Source: Tetragonia tetragonoides (taxonomy: Eukaryota; Streptophyta; Magnoliopsida; Caryophyllales; Aizoaceae). From it: a stretch of DNA of 64,000 nt. A program made the position numbers and the translations under genes. Where the stretch lies: assembly GCA_038025085.1 (NCBI GenBank), contig CM076143.1:36230501-36294500 (forward strand), given 5' to 3'. Numbering within the stretch: position 1 is the first letter of the stretch; each line of letters begins with the position of its first letter. Under the pieces are notes generated by a model. The model did no database searches. It was not told the origin of the DNA and was given only the letters and a program-made list of their open reading frames with translations. Shown piece by piece: positions 29,345-41,430 of the stretch.

Positions 29345-30225
29345 TAGGTGCTTGCATGCAGTATTTAGCTAATTTAAGGGGTGTGTGGCAAGGTGGACTG
29401 CCAATCTTTTAGAACCAAAGCCGATGATGGCTATGGCTTGGAACGAAAACGACCAAAGATAATGACAGATAAGCCATTTGATCCCCTGGATAGACTTTCA
29501 GACTTGCCAAAATTCATCCTTCACCATATATTTTCTCTCCTAGACAATGTAGAATCATGCCAGGCCACTTCACTCTCTCGCAAGTTCTACCACTTATGGT
29601 TTACTAATCCGGTGTTGGATTTCTCCCCTCTTGATTTCCCATCCACATCCTTTCTAGTCGATTTTGTGGATTCAACCATGAATAGATACTCAATCCACAA
29701 CATAATTATCAAGAAATTCAGTGTGTGTCTTGATGTTGCTGAAAATCGGGTGATCATATCGGGTGGCATGATGGACAAGTGGGTTGAAATTGTTGTGAGG
29801 AACCATGTTGAGGTACTTAATTTAACCATCCCTTGTTACCTGGGGCTTGAGTTTGATGTGCGTTACAAGTTGTTCCCGCTTGTTTTCTCAGCCAAATCCT
29901 TGAAGTTTCTTCGTCTCACTCATAGTGACTTTCCTTCTGATTTTAATCTGAGGGGGGGGGGTATGGAATACTTCAGGTTGTATCATGTTGATCTTAAGGA
30001 TGGTTCTTTGTTGAGGCATATGGTCTCTTCATGCCCACTAACTGAGCTCAGAACTGTGAATTGTTCTGGGATTATTTCTGATATCAACTTTGATGAATCT
30101 TATGACATTAGAACGTTCTCTCTTAGCGAAGGTGATATGGAAGTTGGGAAGTTAAATTGGTCAATTTGGAGTCTTCCAATCTTGAAATTTTTTAATACTA
30201 TGCTGGTGAGAGGATTGATTGCCCT

Positions 30226-30417
30226 TGTTAAAAATATTGTATATGATCTTTTCTTAATATCTTTAGGATACCTCATATAATATCTTCATGATATTATACT
30301 GAGTAGATTGCTCATATAATTTTTTCCCTTCTATATTGATATATATAAGTGTATATATACCTTGTACCTCATAAACTTCATAGATACAAAATACATATTC
30401 TTTCTATATTTCTAACA
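30226..30417 (+). repeat. 5' LTR of copia element
   Basis: 192 bp, TG...CA, differing from the 3' LTR by a few substitutions and a small indel around 30333-30345. TATA-rich sequence (TATATATAAG) about 75 bp before its end is a likely promoter. Confidence 0.95.
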
Positions 30418-30927
30418 TGGTATCAGAGCATACTTATTAAAAAAAAAAAAAAATCAAATCAGTTTTCTCATTATTGATTGTTCTAATTGGGTTTTCATTT
30501 CCCGTCTACACTCCATTAAGGCTCAAAGCTCTTTTACTTTAATCTTCTCTTAGAAGAAGATCTGTCAATTTTTTTCTTGAATTAAAGCCTCAAATTTCAC
30601 TTTGAGGACCTACGTTTCAAGTGGAAGTGATCAATTTGACCATTTCCATTTGTTTTCTCAAGCTGCCAGCACATTGACCTCCTTCTTCGGCTTTCGACTT
30701 CAGTTTCCCACAGGCCATTGTCGTCAGAATTTCTCTTATTGTTGCTGGAATTTCAGTATCTTGCAGTGTGGTTCGTTCAATTTGCTGAAGATTTTCCCTA
30801 TTTTGGTCTTCTTACTGCTGCAAATTACACGTTGTTCTCACCTCAGGTGTGTTTATTCCAATTTTATACTGATTAGTTTCATAGAGGCGGTCTATCTTCA
30901 TCCAGTAGTGTTGCCCACTTCTTAATT

Positions 30928-33900
30928 ATGGAAAAATCAGATGTTGCTCGCCCTATTCAGACAATTTTTCATGGTCTCAATTATGTGTCTTGGTCTCAAG
31001 AGATGTCTAGTTTTCTAAAAGGGCGTAGACTATGGCGTTTTGTTACTGGTGGTATTGGTAAACCCATTAAGAAAAAAGATGAAGAAGAATCTAAATTTAC
31101 TGAACGACTTGAAGAATGGGATAGTAAAAATCGTCAGATTTTGACATGGTTTCGTAATACTACCATTCCTTCCATCAAAATTCAATTTGGTCGATTTGAT
31201 AATGCTAAAGATGCTTGGGATCTTTTATTAAAGCGTTATTCGACTACTGATATTGCACACCAGTATCAATTACACGAAACTCTTTGTGGCATGAGGCAAT
31301 CACCCACACAATCTGTTAATGACTTTCTTGAACACTGCATGCTGTTTGGGATCAACTGGCTTTGTCCGAGCCCACTTGGGAGAATTCTAATGATGCTGCA
31401 AAGTTTTATGCTTATCGTGATAATTTACATGTTATAAATTTTCTGATGGCTCTAGATGCTCCGTATGAACCTGTACGTAGCTCTCTTTTACATAGGGAAA
31501 AATTCCCGCATCTTGAGAGTGTTGTTGCAGAACTTGCATTCTGAATGTCAACAAAACAGATTCCATAGTCCTGATGCTGTGATGGCAGTCTCTTCGACCA
31601 GATCTGATGCATTCTGTCGATATTGCAAACGCTCTGGGCATGTCATTTCTGAGTGCAGGAAGCTGCAATATAAACAGAACAAAGACAAATCTCAGGGCGA
31701 ATCTGTCAGGCACACTACAAATACTTCAGCAGTTGTGACCGATGAGACATCTCCCTCTATATCATTGAGCGATCTGCAAATCCTTCTTACTCTGATCACT
31801 GGGAATTCTTCCTCTTCAGCATTGTCTGCCGCATCGCCATCAGGTACAACAACTACATCCTCTTGGTTCTATGATTCTGGATGTTGCAATCATATGACTT
31901 CTAATTCTAGTGCAATGGTAAAATAAAGTTGGCTCTACCGCTCCTAATACTATTCGCACCGCTGATAGTTCCATGATGAATGTTACACATGTTGGAAAAA
32001 TTTCAACTGTTAATCTGTCATTTTCTGATGCTTTTGTTGTCCCTAAACTTATACTAAATCTTATTTCTGTGGGACAGTTGTGTGAGCTCGATTTAGATGT
32101 TCATTTTTCAAAGCATGGTTGTCGTGTGCTAGACCCACAAAGTGGAGAAATGATAGGAACTGGGCGTAAAGTTGGTCGTTTGTATAAGGTCGAATCTCTC
32201 AAAGTTCCTCGTCCATCTAATATTGTTGCTGCTGCGGTTTCTAAAGAAGTCTGGCATTCTAGATTGGGTCAAATATCTTCTTCTAGATTAAAATCCTTAG
32301 TTTCTAGTGGTGTTTTAGGAGAAGTTAAAATGAATAATTTTGATTGTATCTCTTGTCAACTTGCAAAGCACCATACTTTACCTTTTAATAATAGTGAATC
32401 GGTTTCCAATGCACCTTTTGATCTTGTTCATTCTGACATTTGGGGTCCTTCACCAAATTTAACAAAAGGTGGTGTACAATACTTTGTGATATTTGTGGAT
32501 GACTTTTCAAGGTTCACTTGGATTTATCTCTTGAAAAGACGTTCTGAATTGCAACAAGTTTACTATAACTTTGCTGAAATGATTCAGACCCAATTCTCTT
32601 GTAAAATCAAGACTTTTTTATCAGATAATGCCCAAGAATATAGGGAGACAGATTTTCTGAAATATCTTGGAGCAAATGGCACTATTCTTCAGCATTCTTG
32701 TCCAGGTACTTCTCAGCAGAATGGTCGTGCCGAGAGAAAGCATCGCCATATTTTGGATACTGTTAGAGCATTACTGATTTCTGCATCTTGTCCGGAATAT
32801 TTTTGGGGAGAAGCCGCTCTCACTGCCGTATACAATATTAATCGTATTCCTTCTCCTGTTATTGGCAACAAATCTCCATATGAACGTCTGCATGGTACAA
32901 AACCTAACTATACTCCTTTTCGTGTATTTGGTTCTGTATGTTTTGTTCTTCTCCAGCCTCATGAGCGTACAAAATTGGAGCCACGAGCACGATTAGGTTG
33001 TTTTCTTGGATATGGAATTGAGCACAAAGGCTACAAATGTTGGGATCCTATTTCAAGCCGTCTACGAATCTCACGTCATTTTGTGTTTTGTGAACACAAA
33101 ATGTTCTCTTCAGTCTCCAAATTTCAGATTTCAGAACATGTCGGGCCTTATTTTACTAACCCATCTATTGACCTATTTCCAGAAGATCTTGCAGGAAATC
33201 TCGAGGCTTCCTCAAGTTTTCCTCTATTGCCAGTGGATCCATCTATTGAAAATTCTGCTGACAATACCAGTTCGTCCATATCCGGGGTTGGCAGTGAAAT
33301 TGGTGCAGGTCCTTCTTCCTCCTCTGAAGTGCCGGAGTCGTTTCAGCCACGACGTTCCTCTAGAGAGAGTCATCCCTCTGTCTACCTTAAAGACTATCAT
33401 TGCTATTCCACTATTGCTTCTCTTTACGAGCCTACCACATATCGGGAAGCAAGTCCTGATCCTTTATGGCAACAAGCAATGACAGAAAAGTTACAAGCTT
33501 TAGAAAAAGCACATACTTGGGATATGGTTGACTTACCAGAAGGAAAATCTGTAATTGGCGGCAAATGGGTTTATAAAATCAAGACGCGTTCTGATGGAAC
33601 CATTGAGAGGTATAAAGCTCGTGTAGTTGTACGAGGTGATAATCAGGAATATGGAATTGACTATGAAGAGACGTTCGCTCATGTTGCCCGTCTTACATCT
33701 GTTCGGAGCTTACTTTCTATTGCTGCAAGTAAGAAATGGGAATTATTCCAGATGGATGTAAAGAACGCCTTTCTCAATGGTGATCTCAACGAAGAAGTTT
33801 ATATTAGGCCTCCACCAGGTTATGATCATCCTCCAAACAAGGTATGTCGTCTTAGACGAGCACTATACGGCTTGAAACAAGCTCCACGAGCTTGGTTTGC

Positions 33901-34954
33901 AAAATTCAGATCTACTATACATCGTCTTGGTTTTTTTTCCGGTACCTGTGATCATGTCTTATTTATTCGTAGAACCAAGAACGGATGTGTTCTTTTGCTG
34001 TTATATGTTGATGATATGATTATTACTGGAGATGATTCACAGGGCATTATAGAGTTGAAGTCTTATCTTAGTCAGAATTTTGAGATGAAAGATCTCGGTC
34101 ATCTTAATTATTTTCTTGGTCTTGAGGTCTCATCAGATGCAACAGGTTATTCTCTTACTCAGGCCAAATGTGCTGCTGATCTTCTGTCTAGAGCAGGGTT
34201 AACCGATAACAAGATTGCTTCCACTCCAATTGAAGCTAATGCCAAATTTACACCTACAGATGGGGTGCTCTTGAAAGATCCTACTCTTTATCAATAGCTT
34301 GTGGGCAGTCTTATCTACCTCACGGTGACATGTCCTCACATAGCCTATGCAGTTCATATTGTAAGTCAAATTATGTCTTCACCACGAACAACTCATTATG
34401 CTGCAGTACTACATATCCTTCGCTATGTTAAGGGCAATATATTTAAAGGGCTTTATTTTCCCTTTGATTCCCCTCTTGAATTACAAGCTTATTCCGACTC
34501 TGATTGGGCTGGTGATCCTACTGATCGCCGCTCAACTACTGGTTATTGCTTCTTTCTTGGGAAATCTCTTATTTCATGGCGTAGTAAGAAACAGACAGTT
34601 GTTGCACGTTCGAGTACTGAAGCCGAGTATCGCGCTCTTGCTAACGCCACTTCTGAACTTGTTTGGCTCCGTTGGTTGTTGGAGGATATGGGAGTGACAC
34701 AACACTCTCCTACTTCTCTTCATTGTGACAATCGCAGTGCTATTCAAATAGCACATAATGATGTATTTCATGAGCGAACTAAACACATTGAAGTGGATTG
34801 TCATTTCATTCGGCAACATCTTGTTCAAAATGACCTTCGCCTCATTTCTGTTTCTTCCTCAGATCAGACAGCTGACATATTCACCAAGGCACTTCTGCCA
34901 CGACGTTTTGCTGATCTCGTTTCCAAGCTCAAGATGGGTTGTCTACCACGTTGA
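30928..34954 (+). pseudogene. Copia gag-pol polyprotein, multiply broken
   Basis: Order is that of Ty1/copia: gag (30928-31550), CCHC knuckle CRYCKRSGHVISEC, protease with a DSG triad (WFYDSGCCNHMT), integrase (HSDIWGPS, LSDN, then QQNGRAERKH), reverse transcriptase (FQMDVKNAFLNG, YVDDMIITG) and RNase H (YSDSDWAGDPTDRRST, SSTEAEYRA). Lesions: a one-base shift near 31338, a second near 31545, a stop plus frameshift near 31924 just after protease, and a TAG at 34297 between RT and RNase H. Because LTRs are so similar, these changes may predate insertion, with the copy mobilised in trans. Confidence 0.95.
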
Positions 34955-34966
34955 GCTTGAGGGGGG

Positions 34967-35162
34967 TGTTAAAAATATTGTATATGATCTTTTCTTAGTA
35001 TCTTTAGGATACCTCATATAATATCTTCATGATATTATACTGAGTAGATTGCTCATATAATTTTTTCCCTTCTATATTTATAGATATACATAAGTGTATA
35101 TATACCTTGTACCTCATAAACTTCATAGATACAAAATATATATTCTTTCTCTATTTCTAACA
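34967..35162 (+). repeat. 3' LTR of copia element
   Basis: 196 bp, nearly identical to 30226-30417. It directly follows the G-rich polypurine tract and is followed by GCCCT. Confidence 0.95.
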
Positions 35163-36371
35163 GCCCTTTGAGGATTCCTGATCCTACGAAGTTGCTGAGT
35201 TTAAGGAACTTGTTCCTTGTGTCAGCCCCCATCAATGATGAGATGCTAAAGACTGTGTTCCTTAGGCTGCCCCTGCTGGAGAATTTGACGTTGAATAAAT
35301 GCTTTAACTTGAAGACAGTTAAGATCTCGAGTTTTTCACTGAAGAAACTTGAAATAGAGTTATGCTCCAAATTGGAGAAGGTAGAAATTGCTGCCCCGGA
35401 ATTGAAGTCATTTTTCTTCTCCGTGCATATGGATGATGTGTATCCACTTATCTTTGCGCGAGTGCCCGGCCTATAGCAAAGCTTTTGTTTTGCAAGAGCA
35501 TGATATAGCGATTGACACTAGCTTCTTTGTCAAATTAAGGGAATGCTTCATACAATCCAACGTGTTCGATTTCTTGAGCTTGGCTTTGCCCATTAGAAAG
35601 GTTTGTTAGCCAACACCTAATTCATTCTATTTGTATAGTAGATATGGAAACTGCGATAGATGATGGCAAATACGCTGCTCTGTAAGTGTGTTGGGAAGTA
35701 TTGTCGTGCGTTTAAATAGCTCATTGAGTACATGTACTTTGATACTGCCCCCTTCCCCACTTTGTTTAATTTAAGGAGTTGCCATGACAATGACACCAAG
35801 GCAAAGTTCCATACTTCCATAGTTCCATATCATTAGTCAAACTCATATTGACACACCCTTTTGTGCCGATCAAAAAGAACATACATCACAGCACTAGGAG
35901 ACTAGGAGGTTAATATACTATAAGCTAGGCGTGTGAGGTTTGCAGCTTGTTCTAGTTACACCAGTACAATTTGCAAAAAATTTATGCATGTTCTGAATTC
36001 CAATGCTCTAGGTGGAAAACACTACACCATTGAGTATTGAGTAGCCACAGAGTTAAGTTGGTGTCTCTTTCCTGTTCTTTTGGTCGAATCAACTCTTTAT
36101 ATAATGAAGTTAATTATGTGCTTATGAAATGTTCATTTCTTGGGCTAAGAAGGTTGAATTCAGTGTAGCGGATACCCTAGAGATGCCTCCCGAACCACCA
36201 TACAATCTCGGCCATTTGGAGCTATGCACTAGCTATTCTAGTCCGGAGGACACTGCTATTTCCGCTCTAATAGAGGGATTGTTTTGGAGTTGTCATCCTG
36301 ATATTTTTTCTCTACTCATGGACTTGACATCACAACCAAGATCTTTCTCTACCGATCCGGATGTATGTAAG

Positions 36372-37240
36372 GTATGCCCTTCAGTTGATTCCATTTATTA
36401 GCTTTTTTTCTACTCTGAATATTCTATATCGCGATCATTGCATCCTGTAAACTACTCCGTAAGAAACATAAGAAAGACAGGATGATGTGTTTCTAATACA
36501 GTAATACATATACCGAAGTTGACATATAATTAGTTCATTACACATTTTAGTGAAGCTGTGTTACCGTATGCTGGTACACCGTACATGCTGAATTCTGAAA
36601 TTGCTATTTTCCGAAGTTGATTATCTAAATGTTACTCTAACAAATTGAGAGTAAATTAAAGGCCTGTATGGCTAACTTTTACTAGCTTCAATTTCTCCCT
36701 CTCCCACCCTCATCAGTCATCATCCCTTCCTCTAACTTCCAAAAAGTATTCTTTTGGAATATGAAGTTAGGATGTCCACTGCTATTGGCTGTCCGTATTT
36801 ATCTGTACGAATAGATTCATATTATGGCGTATGGTGCTGATGTTTTGTGATCTCTTTACTAATAAGAAAGGGTTAATTAAGAGCTTTTCTGTTTCAAATG
36901 TTATGTGAACCCCAACAAAAAATGAGCCAAGGTATTTGTCAACATTGGCTTGCAGATGATGATGGACGAACTCAACTGCTGTGCAGTAGATTGGAGACAC
37001 CCCTTGAAGGCTATAGAAGCCAGAGGCGTTTTGTATGTAACAAAAATCCATTTAAACTTGAGTTGGTAGCATCTGTTTTTAACTTTGATGTTCTTAGCAC
37101 TTTTCTCCGAACCAGTTGTTGTCTATTTATTGACGTATTCTTCATGTTTTGTGGATGTCTTAACAAAAATCCATGATTTGTACTTTTGAAATGCTGTTGA
37201 TGACTTGAAATGCTGTTCCAATCGAGTTTAGACGACATCA
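36372..37240. other. F-box downstream region; possible last exon
   Basis: Mostly intron-like or intergenic. A segment near 36895-37015 (LLCEPQQKMSQGICQHW) vaguely resembles the Cys-rich ends of FBD proteins and could be a terminal exon; support is weak. Confidence 0.3.
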
Positions 37241-37460
37241 TTGTAAGTGAAGGTGATTGCAGGCTTGGAGCTAAGGCGTTGTATGATTGAGAGGTGATTC
37301 TGGTTCTGGTAATATGCGAATTGAATGAATGTAGGCGTGTAGAGAGTAGCTGTTTACAGAAAGGAAATGATTTGAAGATCATCAGGAAAGGTAAAATGAA
37401 AGAAAGAAGAACTGTAAAACCTCATTATGCTCGAGTTCTGTCCTTTTCTTTCATTTTAGT
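37241..37460. repeat. Dispersed duplicate, copy B (partner 9.97-10.21 kb)
   Basis: Matches 9966-10210 in the same orientation. On the minus strand, copy B also runs into an ATG region (ATGATGTCG near 37230), but the downstream coding sequences differ. Confidence 0.7.
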
Positions 37461-37833
37461 CTGTGTTTTATGTGTATGTTCATGTCTTGTGGTTGTAAGG
37501 TTCACTCATTGTTGAATGTACCAAGTATATATGCCTATGCTTACCAAATGTTTAACTTATGTAACAATATTTTGATCAAGGTTCATTTTGATTTATCTTG
37601 CTTAGGAATATACTTGTGCGATCAATCGAGAAACAAGTGAGGTATTATACCATTATATGAGAATAATGATATATAATTTGGAAAACCTTAACACTAGGAA
37701 AACCATGAAAGCATATCTCAAAGCAATAATTTTCTCTCTTTTTTTTTTACTCACAACATCCGTCCAACCTTGTAAACCAAGATGTCATGATTCAATGACC
37801 ATTTATAGGCTCCTCAAAGTATCCTACCACTTA

Positions 37834-38033
37834 ACCCAAGAGGTGTTGGCTCACTGGTAAACAAGTTGCAACTAATACACCAGGTCATGTGTTTAAACCT
37901 CCTGGGGAGCACCTACACGAATTAATTGGTGGAATACCCGAGGCCGTGTATTAGGAGGTGTCCATTAACCACGCCCAAAGAGAAACTAACTTTCTCTTTG
38001 CCAAACCAAAAAAAAAAAAAAAAAAAAAAAAAG
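37834..38033 (+). mobile_element. SINE with 15-bp target duplication
   Basis: A 200-bp insert with an A-box-like GTTGGCTCACTGGTAA, a B-box-like GTGTTTAAACCTC and an A25 tail. It is flanked by perfect direct repeats GTATCCTACCACTTA at 37819-37833 and 38034-38048. Pol III promoter, poly(A) tail and long duplication together define a SINE. Confidence 0.9.
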
Positions 38034-38048
38034 GTATCCTACCACTTA

Positions 38049-39180
38049 CAACTTACAAGAATAGGAAGACAAGTAGTTATTCCTAAAATCATTTTCATAA
38101 AGCATTGTCTTTGGCTGAATGCGGTTGAGTCGTGTTCCATGGCTCTAGTAAGAAATGGTTTTCACCCAGGTTAAGGTTTGGAACGATCATGCCAAGCGAC
38201 ATGTTTGGCTTTAGATTGTTTCTCTTCTTTATTCTTGGTTTGCTTATTCACTATCAAGTTATTATAATAAGCCTTATTCCACTTCTTTCTTTCTTTTTTT
38301 TCTAGTCAAAAAGGGAAGGGACAACCACCTAGAGCTTGGTCTAGTTGGATGTTACTATACTAGCACTCCCACTATGGAATGTTCAATTTGAGCCATAGCT
38401 TTGAGTCATAGCTACTTCTCTACTGTCCTTATAACCTCATGTGGACTTACCTCTAGCCCATCCACTTATACAAATTCAGATATTACATATACAAGCGCTT
38501 TCAAGTTGTGTCAAAATTCGAACTCTTAATATTGAACAAGTGAACATAAGTCTCAACCACTAGGCTACCACCTATGTGGTATAAGCCTTCCACTTGATTC
38601 TGGCTTCTAAAGGATAGTCTATACGTCGGAGTTGAACGTTACAATCAGTGTTGCTTGAATTTTCTTTTTACTTCTCTATTCCCTTGCAAATTGCGAAGTT
38701 CATTTCCTTTACTTATTTAGGGTACTATTATTAATTTGTTATCATCATAGCACAAGTACTACTTTATCACTAGTGGAATCCATGTAGACATGCACATTGA
38801 TGATTGATTAGATGATTATACAGGGTGCAAAGCTAAAGATTTTTGGGATATTGCAATGTCCGATCCCTTTGTGCACTAACTTTTAGTTGTTGGTTCGAAC
38901 CTGGACTCACGTTCAGTTTGAGATCGGACATGGCATGACTGGCTTGAGATCGGACTGGTTTACGAAATTATAAGACTTGGGCTGTTTTATTTACCTTCTC
39001 ACCTCACTGTATACTCAGTTTAGAGTCTAGATTGGACCAAACCTGATTTGTCATGTCGAAAAACCGGACCGGGCTAGAGTCTAGATTGGACCAAACCTGA
39101 TTTGTCATGTCGAAAAACGGGACCGGAGTGCCCGGTCCGGTCCGGACAAAAACCTAAATCTAGGCTAGTGAATAGCCCTA
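38049..39180. other. Intergenic with SINE-like segment and 54-bp tandem duplication
   Basis: At 38455-38590 (minus) lies a tRNA-like head (TAGCCTAGTGGTTGAGAC, then AGAGTTCGAATTTT), probably a second SINE family. At 39020-39128 a 54-bp unit (TAGAGTCTAGATTGGACC...) is tandemly duplicated. No gene seen. Confidence 0.55.
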
Positions 39181-39181
39181 A

Positions 39182-41430
39182 GAGCATGGCTATCCATGTT
39201 CATCACCAAGTTCATAGAGGAAGAGAGAGAGTGGTGAACAAACACAAGGGCCACTATCCATGTTCATCACAAGTTCATGAGAGAGAGAGGAGAGAGAGTG
39301 ATGAACTTGGGGCAAAATGTTCACCAAAAGGGCTTGGGACGAACGGGGGGAAGAGTCGTTCATGGGGTGGGGACCGCTGCACAGTTGATGCGTGTCCCGG
39401 GGGGGGGCCGCGCAGCTTTAACTTTTTTGAGTTCAAACGCTGCAAAACGCGGCGATTAAGCCTTAAACGCTGCGTTTTACAGCGTTTGAACTCAAAAAAA
39501 AATTAAAGTCGCGTGCGGCCTGACACGAGCGTCAGGTCGCCTGTCCTGGCGCGCCACGTGTCAGGCCCTGGTTGGTCTACGCAAAATTAATCCGTTGCAA
39601 TTTTGCAACAGCTATAAATAATAATAAAAATCTAAAAATTATAAAAAAATACCAACAACTATATTTTCTTCTGATCTATAAAATGAGACCAAACTTGACA
39701 TTTTTTTGCACAAATATAAAAATCATCCATTTTCTCTCCTAAATTGCTTTTTTATTCCTTTAAAAATTCGTATTTGCTCTAAAAATTTCCTCTTTTCTAT
39801 ATTATGAATCCTAATAATTTTCCCTTTGGTGGAAATAATAGGAACCAACAAAATATTTTTCCCACCCAACATAATGTTTATCCCACCAACAAAATGTTAT
39901 CCCACCCAACAAAATCCTAATCCCAACCAACAAAATTCCGAATTCAATGAAGATTTTATTTCTAATAATCCTTGTTTTCAAGATCTTTGCCGAATGCATG
40001 GAATTGATTCAAGTGCCATGCCACCCATTTCATATTTCCAGAACCCAATGCAAAATCCCGCACCTCAATATTCACAATTTCAAACACCATTCCAATATGT
40101 TTTCCCAACCTATCCAAATGTAAGTCTAGGTTCATCTTCTCCATCAATTCCGGTACTTGATGCCGGTAGTGAACATCACGATGTACCTGTTGAGGAAGAA
40201 GATGATGAAATTGAAGAGGTGGGCGAAATTCCCAACGACAACGTAGATGTAGCGCCCCTCTTGAGATCGAAGTGGAGTAAGGAGGAAGATGCAGTCCTCA
40301 TTTCTGCGTTTTTCATCTTGAGCACCGATGTTATCACGAACACCGGGCAGAAGCACAATGCTTTTTTGCAAGAATTCATGAACATTATGAGGAAGCTCGA
40401 AAAGATAGGCCACGTGAACTTTCACTTCGAACCATTGATATGGTAAGAGGGCGTTAGAGAAGAATGGCTACTGCGGTGATGAAGTTCGCTGGCAATTACG
40501 AAGATGCTACTAGAAGACGGAAAAGTGGTGAGAATGAGGATGATGTCAAGAAAGCTGCTTTGCATTTTTATTTAACAGACAATTGGCATCCATTTGTGTT
40601 TATGCATGCTTATTTAATTATGGTAGATTATCCTAAGTGAAAGTTTTTAGTTGGCAACTCCATCGCTACTAAAAAAGTTGTTGGAGATGACAGTAGCGAC
40701 AGTGGCAAGAGAAAATCGTTAGATGGAGATGATACCCCAAAAACACTAACTTCTGCTCGTCCTATAGGTATCAAAGCGGCTAAGAAGAATAAGGGTAAGG
40801 CAAACGCCAATGAATCTATATAAGTTGTATCAACTCTCAATGACAAGATTGCCACATTTTGTCAAATGAGGGTAAGAGATCAAGATGATGAGGAGGAACG
40901 AGAGGTTAGAAAGAAGAGAGGAAAGGAAAGAAAGGGAACTACTTGTCAAAGAAAAATCCATCCAGTTGCAAGCACAAAAATTCGAGCATGAACAACAGCT
41001 TCGCAAAACTCAAGTGAAGTGGGAAATGCTTCAAAGATTGATGGATAAGCAAGATCTAACAGCAGTAGAGGAGGAGCTTAAACTGAAGTTATTTGCAGAA
41101 TTAGGCAATATGTAGAATCGATCATGATGTTTAAATTTAATGTTGTTTATTAATTTTGATTTACTTTTTTTTAATTAATGTTATTTAAATTAATGATGTA
41201 ATTCAAGAATTATCATAATAATAATAATAATTAGTGTCAATTTTTATTAAAATATATATTTTAATGATTATTCAATTTATTAATAAATTTAATTTACCAA
41301 TTCAATAATATAAATAAAAAAGAAAACATATACATAAGTTGGAAGGAGAGAGAAAATGTGGTGGGGTATAGTTAAAAGTAGGAGAGAGAAATGGATGAAC
41401 ATCATATTTGAGTTCGGAAAATTCTTATGT
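39182..41430 (+). mobile_element. PIF/Harbinger-type element with ORF1 only
   Basis: The left end GAGCATGGCTATCCATG (39182-39198) is preceded by TAA and followed by TTCAT-rich subterminal repeats. It carries one Myb/SANT-like ORF1 relic and no transposase. Sequence at 41340-41415 matches, inverted, the subterminal region of the 51.9-kb terminus, so the original right end was probably near 41.43 kb with its terminal repeat decayed. Alternatively the element extends to 51913, where an exact inverted 17-bp terminus followed by TAA occurs. Confidence 0.6.
39804..41115 (+). pseudogene. PIF ORF1 (Myb/SANT-like) relic
   Basis: ATG 39804 opens MNPNNFPFGGNN, an Asn/Gln/Pro-rich start. After a frameshift near 39890 comes an acidic stretch (VEEEDDEIEE) and a SANT-like segment (WSKEEDAVLISAFFILSTD), comparable with the ORF1 at 12.7-13.8 kb. 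The frame is lost near 40440 by deletion and stops. The C-terminal coiled Glu/Arg/Gln-rich part resumes at 40885 and ends LKLFAELGNM at 41112. Confidence 0.75.

Larger units (their letters stand above)
30226..35162 (+). mobile_element. Ty1/copia LTR retrotransposon
   Basis: LTRs at 30226-30417 (192 bp) and 34967-35162 (196 bp) are nearly identical, begin TGTTAAAAATATTG and end TTTCTAACA. Flanking 5-bp duplication GCCCT (30221-30225 and 35163-35167). The primer-binding site TGGTATCAGAGC, complementary to initiator tRNA-Met, starts at 30418. The polypurine tract CTTGAGGGGGG abuts the 3' LTR. The near-identity of LTRs implies a recent insertion. Confidence 0.97.
29462..36371 (+). pseudogene. F-box/LRR/FBD gene split by a copia insertion
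   Basis: F-box proteins recruit substrates to SCF ubiquitin ligases. The likely start is ATG 29462 (MTDKPFDPLDRLSDLP). An F-box follows (LPKFILHHIFSLLD, residues about 17-60), then LRR_2-type sequence up to 30225. There a copia element (30226-35162) interrupts the gene. LRR sequence resumes at 35163 (SLRNLFLVSAP, LPLLENLTLNKC) and continues to a donor-like AAAG|GTTTGT near 35602. A further exon at about 36160-36371 (LELCTSYSS, ALIEGLFWSCHPD) matches the FBD region. Removing the element and one GCCCT copy still leaves a phase change at the junction. Another frameshift lies near 35465. The gene is dead in this allele. Confidence 0.85.

Noticed and set aside
29169..29357. 62-codon minus-strand ORF rich in Cys/Val
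   Set aside because: It is the (AC)n microsatellite translated.
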